36,116 nt of DNA. It comes from Roseomonas acroporae (GTDB taxonomy: Bacteria; Pseudomonadota; Alphaproteobacteria; Acetobacterales; Acetobacteraceae). The notes below the pieces were generated by a model. It was not told the DNA's origin. It saw only the letters and a program-made list of their open reading frames with translations, and searched no databases. The translations under genes were made by a program, and so were the position numbers. Position 1 is the first letter of the stretch, and each line of letters begins with the position of its first letter. This document shows, in pieces, positions 1-7,028 of this stretch. The stretch is from contig NZ_JALPRX010000004.1 of the NCBI RefSeq assembly GCF_023223525.1, positions 1 through 36,116 on the forward strand, read 5' to 3'.

Positions 1-2
1 CC

Positions 3-28
3 CGCGGGACGGGCGCGCCCGTCCCGCG
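3..28. terminator. Perfect 26-nt GC palindrome at window start
   Basis: Bases 3-15 (CGCGGGACGGGCG) are the exact reverse complement of 16-28. As RNA this gives a very stable hairpin with a minimal loop. There is no T-tract, so it is either a terminator for a gene lying left of the window or simply a DNA palindrome. Nothing else is visible in 29-144. Confidence 0.4.
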
Positions 29-160
29 AGGCAACCGAGGCCCGCCGGGGATCGTTGCCATCGCCGTCGCGGCCGGTGCAGGCTGCCCATCGGGGCCGCG
101 GCAACGACCCGGAACCGCCAGCCCGGGACGGAGCAGGAACGGAGTGGAGGTAGGCTCGCC

Positions 161-409
161 ATGTCGGAGGCCATAGCCCTCGTGGCCAACATCGTCTCGG
201 CCCAGCTCGGGGTCGAAGCAGCCCGGGTCGCGCCGGAGACCCGGATCGTCGACGACCTGTACGGCGACAGCCTGGACGCGATCTCCCTGCAGATGGCGCT
301 GGAGCAGGCCTTCGAGACCGAGATCCCGGACGACGCCTGGCACGATCTCCATACCATCGGCGAGGTCGCGAGCTGGATCGAGGTCCGCACCGGCGGCGGC
401 GAGGCCTGA
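161..409 (+). CDS. Acyl carrier protein (orphan, AcpP-like)
   Basis: This 82-residue acidic protein has the normal acyl carrier length and the phosphopantetheine attachment motif D-S-L (Ser37), followed by the typical helix with MALEQAFETEIPDD. As holo-protein it would carry acyl groups as thioesters in the cytoplasm. The start is supported by a GGAGG ribosome site at 146-150. No fatty acid synthase genes (fabF, fabD, fabG) are next to it, so it looks like a secondary carrier rather than the main AcpP. Its acyl substrate and partner enzyme cannot be told from the window. Whether it shares a transcript with the heme oxygenase 230 bp downstream is unclear. Confidence 0.9.
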   Translation: MSEAIALVANIVSAQLGVEAARVAPETRIVDDLYGDSLDAISLQMALEQAFETEIPDDAWHDLHTIGEVASWIEVRTGGGEA

Positions 410-639
410 ACCGCTTCCCCGGCCCCCGTCCGGGCACCGGGCGCGCCCGTCGGGGCGGCCGCCCATCACCGCATTGCGATTCCGTCAGGGCCCGTGATTC
501 GTGGCAGGGAGTGGTCTGCGGCAAAGCCGGGCGTTGCCGGCGATCCGGGCGGATCGGGGCCGGTGCCCAATTCCGGAGGCGAGGCGGCCGCCGGGCCGTT
601 CCCCCGTTCGTCCCGCCGCTCCGTGTGCTGGAACCCCCG

Positions 640-1368
640 ATGCACCACATCGCCGCCGACGAGGCCAGATCGGCGCATGAGGCCGTGACCGGCACCGTGG
701 GCGCGGCCCCCAGCCCGGCAGCCGGCGCGGCGGTCGATGCCGGAGCGTGCGGGGCCGGAGCGTGCGGGGCCGGAGCGTGCGGGACCCCGTCCGGCCGCGG
801 GCGCCGCGACCGCCTGCGGCACGGCACCGCCGAGCTCCACGCGGCGCTCGACGCCGCCCTGACCGGCGCCGGCTACTTCGACGACGCCATGGGCTATCGC
901 CGCTACCTCCTGGCCGTGCTGCCGTTGCAGCAGGGTCTGGAGGCGGCCCTGGACTTGGCCGGCGCCGCCGCCCTGCTGCCCGACTGGCCGGCGCGCCGCC
1001 GCGCGCCGCTGGGGCGGTCGGCCCTCGCCCGGCTCGGCGACGCGCCGGTGCCGCCGGCCGTGCTGCCGGTGCCGGCGGGACGCGGCGCGGTGCTCGCCGG
1101 CCTCTACGTGCTGGAGGGCGCGACCCTGGGAGGGGCCGTGCTGGCGCGCCGGCTGCGCGAGGTCGGCGTCCCGCCGCCGGCGCTGCGCTTCCTGGATCCC
1201 CATGGCGCCCGGCGCGGCGCGATGTGGCGCGGCTTCCTCGCCCGGCTGGAGGCGGCGCCGCTGTCGCCCGGCGAGGAGGCGGCGCTCTGCCCGGCCGCGC
1301 GCGCCGTCTTCGCCCGCTTCGCCGCCTGCCTCCTTCCCTCCCGCCGCCCGCCGGCCACGCAGCCGTGA
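640..1368 (+). CDS. bphO: Biliverdin-producing heme oxygenase (BphO-type)
   Basis: The 242-residue product matches bacterial heme oxygenases linked to phytochromes. It has a proximal-helix segment TAELHAALD with the likely axial His67, and a distal helix LAGLYVLEGATLGGAVL (about residues 152-168) carrying the family's Gly-rich kink. It would open heme to biliverdin IXa, the chromophore of the phytochrome encoded next. The stop overlaps the GTG start of that gene (GTGA), so the two are translationally coupled. The first ~58 residues are not family-like; they hold three tandem copies of Gly-Ala-Cys-Gly-Ala/Thr (residues 35-49). The start is uncertain: ATG 640 has no clear ribosome site and GTG 697 is an alternative. 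Confidence 0.88.
   Translation: MHHIAADEARSAHEAVTGTVGAAPSPAAGAAVDAGACGAGACGAGACGTPSGRGRRDRLRHGTAELHAALDAALTGAGYFDDAMGYRRYLLAVLPLQQGLEAALDLAGAAALLPDWPARRRAPLGRSALARLGDAPVPPAVLPVPAGRGAVLAGLYVLEGATLGGAVLARRLREVGVPPPALRFLDPHGARRGAMWRGFLARLEAAPLSPGEEAALCPAARAVFARFAACLLPSRRPPATQP
742..786 (+). repeat. 15-bp tandem repeat x3 inside heme oxygenase gene
   Basis: Three contiguous copies of GGAGCGTGCGGGGCC (the third ends GGGACC) run in frame and encode Gly-Ala-Cys-Gly-Ala/Thr. They sit in the non-conserved N-terminal extension, before the catalytic fold. Any change in copy number would keep the frame. Confidence 0.9.
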
Positions 1369-4055
1369 CCGACCGGCCGGGGCAGGGTGCATCGCCGGCG
1401 GGCGCCCGGTCGGATGCCGCGGCGGCGGCGGATCTCGCCGACGCCGCGCTGCCGCCCGCCGCCGGGCGGGCGGACGGCATCGACCTGACCGCCTGCGACC
1501 GCGAGCCGATCCACCGTCCCGGCAGCATCCAGCCGCACGGTCATCTCCTCGCCTTCGCGGGAGAGGATCTGCGCCTGACCCATGCCGACGCCGCCGCCGG
1601 CCCGCTGCTGGGGGAACCGCTCGACGACGCCTTCGGCCGGCCCTTCGAGGCCGTGTTCCGCGGCGAGCCGATGCCGGCGCTGCGCGACGCGCTGCGGCAC
1701 CTGCCGGAGCGCGGCACGGTGCAGCTCGGCCCGTGCCGCGCCGGCGGCCGGCTGTTCCAGGCCATCGGCCACCGCTCGCCGGACGGCTACGCCATCCTGG
1801 AGCTGGAGGCGGGCGCCGTCGACGGCGAGGCGCCGCGCTTCAACCACGAGACGCTGGAGGGGCTCTACCCGCTGATCCGCGACGCCTTCGACCGGCTCGG
1901 CCGCGCCGACGGCATCGAGGCGCTGACCGCCGCGGCCGCTGCCGAGGTGCGCCGGATCACCGGCTTCGACCGCGTGCTGATCTACCGCTTCGGCCCGGAC
2001 TGGGACGGCACGGTGGTGGCGGAGGACCGCAACGACCGCCTGCCCGCCTATCTCGGCCTGCGCTTCCCCGCCTCCGACATCCCGGCCCAGGCAAGGCATC
2101 TCTACACGCTGAACCGCCAGCGGCTGATCGCCGACGCCGACTACGTCGAGGTGCCGATCCTGGCCGCGCCGGCCCTGCGCGCCCGCTTCCCGGCGGGGCC
2201 CGGCGATCCCGGACCGGCGGGCGGCGCGGCGGCCGCGGCAGCCACCGACCCCGCGCTGCCCGACCTGTCCTTCTCGGTGCTGCGCAGCGTCTCGCCGGTG
2301 CACCGCGCCTACATGCGCAACATGGGCACGCCGGCCTCGATGTCGGTGTCGCTGCTGCGCAACGGCACGCTCTGGGGGCTGGTCTCCTGCCACCATGCCG
2401 CGCCGCGCCGCGTGCCCTTCGCCGCGCGCGAGGCATGCGACCTGATCGCCCAGATGCTGGCGGTACGCGCCGCCGCCTGGGAGGAGACGCTCTACGCGCG
2501 CGAGCGTGCCCGGCTGAAGGGGCTGGAGGGGCGGCTGCTGGCGCACATGGCGGCGGCCGGCCGCTTCATCGAGGGCCTCGTGACCGAGCCCGACACGCTG
2601 TGCGGGCTGACCGGCGCCGCCGGCGCGGCGGTGCTGTTCGAGGGGCACTGCACGCTGATCGGGCGCACCCCGGCCGAGCCGGCGGTGCGGCGGATCGCGG
2701 CGATGCTGGAGCAGCGCGGGGTCGAGCAGTTCGAGACCGCCTCGCTCGCGCAGGTCATGCCCGAGGCGGCGAGCCTCGCGGAGAGGGCGGCCGGCCTGCT
2801 CGCCATCCGCATCTCGGAGCTGCGTCCGAACTTCGTGCTCTGGTTCCGCCCGGAGCTGGTCACCACCGTCACCTGGGGCGGCGACCCGCGCAAGCCGGTG
2901 CAGCCGCCCGCCGACGCCCCGCCCGCGGGCACGGCGGGGCGGGATGACGCGGCCCGGCATGACGTTGATTGGGATGCTGCGGGCCAGGATGCTGCGGGCC
3001 AGGATGCTGCGGGCCAGGATGCTGCGGGCCGGGGTGCCATGGGCTCGGGCGGCACGGCGGCCGGCGGGGCGGGCGCGGGAGGCGCGGCCGTTGGCGCGCC
3101 CCTGGGGCCGCGCCACTCCTTCGCCGCCTGGCAGGAGACGGTGCGGCTGCAGGCGGCGGCCTGGAGCGCGGCGGAGATCGACGCGGCGCGCGACCTGCGC
3201 TCGGCGGTGATCAGCATCGTGCTGCGCCAGGCCGAGGAGATGGCGGAGCTGACCACCCAGCTCGAGCGCTCGAACAAGGAGCTGGCGGCCTTCTCCTATT
3301 CCGTCTCGCACGACCTGCGCGCGCCGTTCCGGCACATCGTCGGCTACTCTGAGCTGCTGCGCGAGCTGGAGGCGCAGACGCTGTCGCCCACGGGCCGGCG
3401 CTTCGTGGCCACCATTATCGAGAGCGCCCAGACGGCGGGCGCGCTGATCGACGCGCTGCTCAACTTCTCCCGCATGGGCCGCTCGCGCTTCGCCCAGGTC
3501 CCGGTCGACACCGCGGCGGTGCTGCGGGACGTGCTGCGGACCCAGCCGCCCGACATCGCGCAGCGCCGGATCGAGTGGCGGATCGGCGAGCTGCCCGTGG
3601 TCGCGGGGGACCCCGTGATGCTGCGCCTGGTGCTGGAGAACCTGGTCTCCAACGCCGTCAAGTACACGCGCGGCCGCGAGCCGGCGGTCATCCAGGTCGG
3701 CTGCCAGGCGACCGACGAGGAGTTCGTCTTCTCGGTCCGCGACAACGGCACCGGCTTCGACATGGCCTTCGCCCACAAGCTGTTCGGCGTGTTCCAGCGG
3801 CTGCATCGGGCGGAGGACTTCGAGGGCATCGGCATCGGCCTCGCCAATGTCCGCCGCATCGTGGAGCGGCATGGCGGCCGGGTCTGGGCCGAGGGGCAGC
3901 TCGGCCTCGGCGCCTCCTTCTTCTTCACCCTGCCACGCGCCGCCCCACATGATAGGGTGCCGCCCGAGGCGGAAGCCATGCCGGCTTCCGATCAGGGGCC
4001 GCAGCCGACCTCCCGCGACGAGGCGGCGCGCTCCGGCAGGGCGTCGACGGAGTGA
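1365..4055 (+). CDS. bphP: Bacteriophytochrome histidine kinase
   Basis: This red/far-red photoreceptor kinase has 896 residues from the GTG start that overlaps the heme oxygenase stop. The PAS domain starts near residue 40 and carries the biliverdin-binding Cys44 in TACDREPIHRPGSIQPHG. The GAF domain has the PASDIP motif (Asp238), SPVH and the CHH His. The PHY tongue has WGGDP (from Trp504) and PRHSF (582-586). A HisKA domain has SHDLRAP with phospho-acceptor His649, and the ATPase domain has N-box LENLVSNAVKYT, DNGTGF and GIGIGLANV. It is longer than usual (about 730-770) because of an Ala/Gly/Pro insert in GAF (near 275-300), a large insert in the PHY tongue (509-581) and extra tails. It should autophosphorylate in a light-dependent way and pass phosphate to the regulator encoded next, whose start lies at its stop codon. 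Confidence 0.95.
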   Translation: MTDRPGQGASPAGARSDAAAAADLADAALPPAAGRADGIDLTACDREPIHRPGSIQPHGHLLAFAGEDLRLTHADAAAGPLLGEPLDDAFGRPFEAVFRGEPMPALRDALRHLPERGTVQLGPCRAGGRLFQAIGHRSPDGYAILELEAGAVDGEAPRFNHETLEGLYPLIRDAFDRLGRADGIEALTAAAAAEVRRITGFDRVLIYRFGPDWDGTVVAEDRNDRLPAYLGLRFPASDIPAQARHLYTLNRQRLIADADYVEVPILAAPALRARFPAGPGDPGPAGGAAAAAATDPALPDLSFSVLRSVSPVHRAYMRNMGTPASMSVSLLRNGTLWGLVSCHHAAPRRVPFAAREACDLIAQMLAVRAAAWEETLYARERARLKGLEGRLLAHMAAAGRFIEGLVTEPDTLCGLTGAAGAAVLFEGHCTLIGRTPAEPAVRRIAAMLEQRGVEQFETASLAQVMPEAASLAERAAGLLAIRISELRPNFVLWFRPELVTTVTWGGDPRKPVQPPADAPPAGTAGRDDAARHDVDWDAAGQDAAGQDAAGQDAAGRGAMGSGGTAAGGAGAGGAAVGAPLGPRHSFAAWQETVRLQAAAWSAAEIDAARDLRSAVISIVLRQAEEMAELTTQLERSNKELAAFSYSVSHDLRAPFRHIVGYSELLRELEAQTLSPTGRRFVATIIESAQTAGALIDALLNFSRMGRSRFAQVPVDTAAVLRDVLRTQPPDIAQRRIEWRIGELPVVAGDPVMLRLVLENLVSNAVKYTRGREPAVIQVGCQATDEEFVFSVRDNGTGFDMAFAHKLFGVFQRLHRAEDFEGIGIGLANVRRIVERHGGRVWAEGQLGLGASFFFTLPRAAPHDRVPPEAEAMPASDQGPQPTSRDEAARSGRASTE
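2973..3032 (+). repeat. 15-bp tandem repeat x4 inside the phytochrome PHY tongue
   Basis: Four contiguous copies of GATGCTGCGGGCCAG encode Asp-Ala-Ala-Gly-Gln (the last ends in Arg). They lie between the WGGDP and PRHSF motifs, inside the light-switchable tongue. The array is flanked by low-complexity Ala/Gly/Asp sequence. Confidence 0.93.
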
Positions 4056-4057
4056 GG

Positions 4058-4564
4058 ATGACGTCTGCCCCCATCCGGCCGATCCTGTTGGTCGAGGACA
4101 GCCCCAACGACGTGGAGCTGACGCTGGCCGCCCTGGCCCGTGGCCGGGTCGCGAACCCGGTGGTGGTGGCGCGCGACGGGGTCGAGGCGCTGGAATACCT
4201 GCTGCCCGGCGGCGCGCCCGGGGGCGCGACCGGCGGCCAGCCGGCCGAGATCCCGGCCGTGGTGCTGCTCGACCTCAAGCTGCCGCGCGTGGACGGGCTG
4301 GAGGTGCTGGAGCGGATCAAGCGCGATCCGGCCATCCGCAACATCCCCGTCGTGATGCTGACCTCCTCGCGCGAGGAGGAGGACCTGGTCCTTTCCTACG
4401 ACCTCGGCGTCAACGCGTTCGTGGTCAAGCCGGTCGGCTACCAGGAGTTCTTCGAGGTGATCCGCGACCTGGGCGTGTTCTGGACCGCGGTGAACGAGGC
4501 GCCGCTGCGCCCGCGCCCCGACGAGCGGGATGCCCCGGACGGCGCGGAAGGCATGGGGCGGTGA
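4058..4564 (+). CDS. Single-domain response regulator (Rcp1-like)
   Basis: The 168-residue receiver protein has no output domain. It shows the acidic pair in LLVEDSPND, phospho-acceptor Asp72 in LLDLKLPRVDG, a switch Thr/Ser in MLTSS and the Lys of FVVKPVGY. This family (Rcp1, cyanobacterial and bacteriophytochrome partners) is the usual phosphate acceptor of phytochrome kinases. The insert GGAPGGATGGQPAE before the third strand is slightly longer than usual. ATG 4058 is chosen because GGAG at 4049-4052 is correctly spaced; GTG 4052, overlapping the phytochrome stop, is possible and would add two residues. The stop overlaps the GTG start of the HWE kinase, so the four genes form one coupled unit. 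Confidence 0.93.
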   Translation: MTSAPIRPILLVEDSPNDVELTLAALARGRVANPVVVARDGVEALEYLLPGGAPGGATGGQPAEIPAVVLLDLKLPRVDGLEVLERIKRDPAIRNIPVVMLTSSREEEDLVLSYDLGVNAFVVKPVGYQEFFEVIRDLGVFWTAVNEAPLRPRPDERDAPDGAEGMGR

Positions 4565-6435
4565 GCGGCGCCGAGGCCCCGGACCCAGGGTTACGCGCCT
4601 GCCGCATCCTGCATCTCGAGGACAGCCCGCTCGACGCGGAGCTGGCGGCCGCCGCGCTCGCGCGTGCCGGCATGCACCCGAAGATCGAGCGCGTCGAGAC
4701 GCGCGAGGCCTTCGTCGACACCCTGGCGCGCGGCGGCTTCGACCTGATCCTGGCCGATCACCGCCTGCCGACCTTCGACGGCCTCACGGCGCTCGACATC
4801 GCCCGCCGCGAGGCGCCGGACGTCCCCTTCGTGTTCCTCTCCGGCACGCTGGGCGAGGAGACCGCGATCGACGCGATGCGCAACGGCGCCACCGACTACG
4901 TGGTCAAGCAGCGCCTGACCCGCCTGCCCGTCGCGGTCGGCCGCGCGGTGGCCGAGCGGCGCGAGCGGCGCGAGCGCCTGGCCGCCGAGGCGGCGCTGCG
5001 CGAGAGCCGCGCGCGGCTCGACACGCTGATCGCGCAGGCGCCGGTCGGCATCATGCAATTCGACCGCGACGGCCGCATCGTCCTCGTCAACGAGCATTTC
5101 GCCGCGATGCTGGGCCGGACGCCGGAATCGCTGATCGGCCAGCCCAAGACCTCGATCACCCATCCCGACGATCGCGCCGCGACCGAGGCCGCCCTGGCCG
5201 GGCTGGCGGCCAGCGGATCGTCGCGGCGGATCGAGAAGCGCTACCTGCGCGCCGATGGCAGGCCGGTCTGGGCCGAGACGCTGCTCTCCCTGACCGGCGG
5301 CGAGGGCACGCCGCAATACGCCCTCGCCATCGTCCAGGACCTGACCGAGCGCCGCCGCGCCGCCGCCGCGCTGCGCGCCGCCGAGGCCACCTCCCGCCTT
5401 GCCCTACGGGCGGCCGGGCTGGGCACGTGGGACTACGATCTCGTCTCCGGCAGCCTGACCTGGGATGCGCGCTGCCGGGCGCTGTTCGGCGTGCCGGCCG
5501 CGGCGCCGGTCGACTACGACACCACCTTCCTGGCCGGGCTGCACCCGGACGACCGGGCGCGGGTGGACGCGGCGGTGAAGCAGTCGATCGAGGCGGGGAA
5601 GGGCAGCTTCGACGAGGAATTCCGCGTCCTGGACGCCGCCGACGGGCGCGAGCGCTGGCTCGCCTCCAAGGGCCACGGCACCTTCGAGGGCGGGCGCTGC
5701 GTCCGGCTGCTCGGCGTGATCATGGACATCACCGACCGCAAGCGCAGCGAGCAGCAGCTCCGGCTGCTGATCAACGAGCTGAACCACCGGGTCAAGAACA
5801 CCCTGGCCACGGTGCAGTCGGTGGCTGCCCAGACCCTGCGCAACGCCGAGTCCACCACCCAGGCACGCGAGGATTTCGAGCAGCGCCTGATGGCCCTCGC
5901 CCGTGCCCACGACGTGCTGACGCGGGAGAACTGGGAGGGGGCCCGCCTGCACGACGTCATCGCCCAGGCCCTCGATCCCTATCGCCACATGGGGGTGGGC
6001 GCCGAGCGGCTGCAGGTCGAGGGGCCGGAGCTGGTGCTGCCGCCGCGCATCGCCCTGGCCCTCGCCATGGCCTTCCACGAACTCGCCACCAACGCCGCCA
6101 AGTACGGCGCCCTGTCGGCGGCCGAGGGGCAGGTGCGGATCGTCTGGACGCTGCGGCGCGAGGGCGGGCAGACCCATCTGAGGCTGCGCTGGATCGAGTC
6201 CGGCGGCCCGCCGGTGCAGCCGCCACGCCGGCGCGGCTTCGGCTCCCGCCTGATCGAGCGCGGCCTCGCGCGCGACCTCGGCGGGGCGGTGCGCACCGAA
6301 TTCGCGCTGGAGGGCGTGCGATGCAGCATCGACGCGCCGCTCGCCGAGGGGGGCGGCTTCGACGCGCGCTCCCTGCCATCGTCGTCCGCCGGAGGGCAGG
6401 AGGGCGAGGACGAGATCCACCGCCTCGCCGGCTGA
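4561..6435 (+). CDS. REC-PAS-PAS-HWE hybrid histidine kinase
   Basis: The product has 624 residues from a GTG start sharing GTGA with the previous stop. Order: receiver domain (about 12-135, Asp66 in LADHRLP, Lys in VVKQ), coiled linker, PAS1 (about 155-265, APVGIMQFDRDGRIVLVN), PAS2 (about 280-395, GLGTWDYDLVSGSLTWD), then the HWE kinase core. The core has the His409 box NELNHRVKNTL, HELATNAAKYGALS (His506, Asn511), the W-I-E-S-G-G-P element that names the family, and GFGSRLIERGLARDLGG. HWE kinases often feed the alphaproteobacterial general stress response through PhyR-type regulators. The N-terminal receiver suggests that phosphate from the phytochrome controls this kinase. No transmembrane segment is visible, so it acts in the cytoplasm. 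Confidence 0.94.
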   Translation: MSGAEAPDPGLRACRILHLEDSPLDAELAAAALARAGMHPKIERVETREAFVDTLARGGFDLILADHRLPTFDGLTALDIARREAPDVPFVFLSGTLGEETAIDAMRNGATDYVVKQRLTRLPVAVGRAVAERRERRERLAAEAALRESRARLDTLIAQAPVGIMQFDRDGRIVLVNEHFAAMLGRTPESLIGQPKTSITHPDDRAATEAALAGLAASGSSRRIEKRYLRADGRPVWAETLLSLTGGEGTPQYALAIVQDLTERRRAAAALRAAEATSRLALRAAGLGTWDYDLVSGSLTWDARCRALFGVPAAAPVDYDTTFLAGLHPDDRARVDAAVKQSIEAGKGSFDEEFRVLDAADGRERWLASKGHGTFEGGRCVRLLGVIMDITDRKRSEQQLRLLINELNHRVKNTLATVQSVAAQTLRNAESTTQAREDFEQRLMALARAHDVLTRENWEGARLHDVIAQALDPYRHMGVGAERLQVEGPELVLPPRIALALAMAFHELATNAAKYGALSAAEGQVRIVWTLRREGGQTHLRLRWIESGGPPVQPPRRRGFGSRLIERGLARDLGGAVRTEFALEGVRCSIDAPLAEGGGFDARSLPSSSAGGQEGEDEIHRLAG

Positions 6436-6509
6436 GCGGCCCGCGGCCGGGGGACCGGCGACGGGGCCGGGGCGCCGTCGTGCCTTCCCCACGTCACCTG
6501 TCCCCGGAC

Positions 6510-6534
6510 GCAACCCGTGCGGTGGCACCACGTT
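6510..6534 (+). promoter_or_regulatory. EcfG-like general stress promoter candidate
   Basis: GCAAC (6510-6514), exactly 16 nt, then CGTT (6531-6534). This is one mismatch from the alphaproteobacterial sigma-EcfG consensus GGAAC-N16/17-CGTT. It lies about 55 nt ahead of a DUF883-like gene, a type of gene often under stress control, and just after an HWE kinase gene. No other copy ahead of a gene was seen in the window. Confidence 0.45.
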
Positions 6535-6589
6535 GGGATGGCAGGCCGTGCCGACGCACGGGAACCGCAGCCTGCAGGAGAGAGAGCGC

Positions 6590-6958
6590 ATGTCCCTCGC
6601 CGACACCATCAACGACGCCGCCCGCCGCATCCGCGGCACCGACTGGCGCGAGGTCGCCGACGACGTTTCCGACCATGCCGCGCGCCGCTCGCGGGAGCTT
6701 TCCTCCGATGCCCGCTCCGAGCTGGCGCGCCTGCGCAAGCAGGTCGAGTTCCTGATGCGCGACCGCGTCCGCCCCGCGCTCGACGACGCCGCGGACACGA
6801 TCAGCAGCTACGGCCGCGAGGCCCGTCATTACGCCTCCGACGGGGCCGACCGGGCGGTGCGGGTGGTGCGGGAGCGGCCCTTCCTGGCCATCGGCATCGC
6901 CGCCGCGGCCGGCGTCCTCGCCGCCTATCTCGCGGCCTGCACCATGCGGCGCGACTGA
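6590..6958 (+). CDS. DUF883/ElaB-YqjD-like membrane-anchored protein
   Basis: The 122-residue charged helical protein ends in a membrane segment (about residues 97-116, RPFLAIGIAAAAGVLAAYLAA). The layout, a long amphipathic/coiled N-terminal helix followed by one C-terminal transmembrane helix preceded by ERPF, is that of the DUF883/ElaB/YqjD family. Family members sit in the inner membrane and some bind ribosomes in stationary phase; the role here is not known. ATG 6590 is chosen for the strong GGAGAGAG ribosome site just upstream; an in-frame ATG at 6533 would add 19 residues of no visible character and lies on top of the promoter candidate. The gene is convergent with the sensor kinase at 7029. 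Confidence 0.85.
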   Translation: MSLADTINDAARRIRGTDWREVADDVSDHAARRSRELSSDARSELARLRKQVEFLMRDRVRPALDDAADTISSYGREARHYASDGADRAVRVVRERPFLAIGIAAAAGVLAAYLAACTMRRD

Positions 6959-6966
6959 CGCGGTTC

Positions 6967-6993
6967 CCGGCCGAAGCGCTCGGTTTCGGCCGG
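6967..6993. terminator. Bidirectional terminator hairpin between convergent genes
   Basis: CCGGCCGAA (6967-6975) pairs perfectly with TTCGGCCGG (6985-6993) around a 9-nt loop. The element sits in the 70-bp gap between two convergent stop codons. There is no strong T-run. Confidence 0.5.
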
Positions 6994-7028
6994 AGCCTGA
7001 ACGCCCCGCAACCCGGCCGGCCGCGCCT

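Noticed and set aside
1104-3950. A 948-codon open frame antisense to the phytochrome gene
   Set aside because: Its translation is Arg/Gly/Ala/His-rich with no domain, and the plus strand carries the full phytochrome. Long antisense frames are expected at this GC content.
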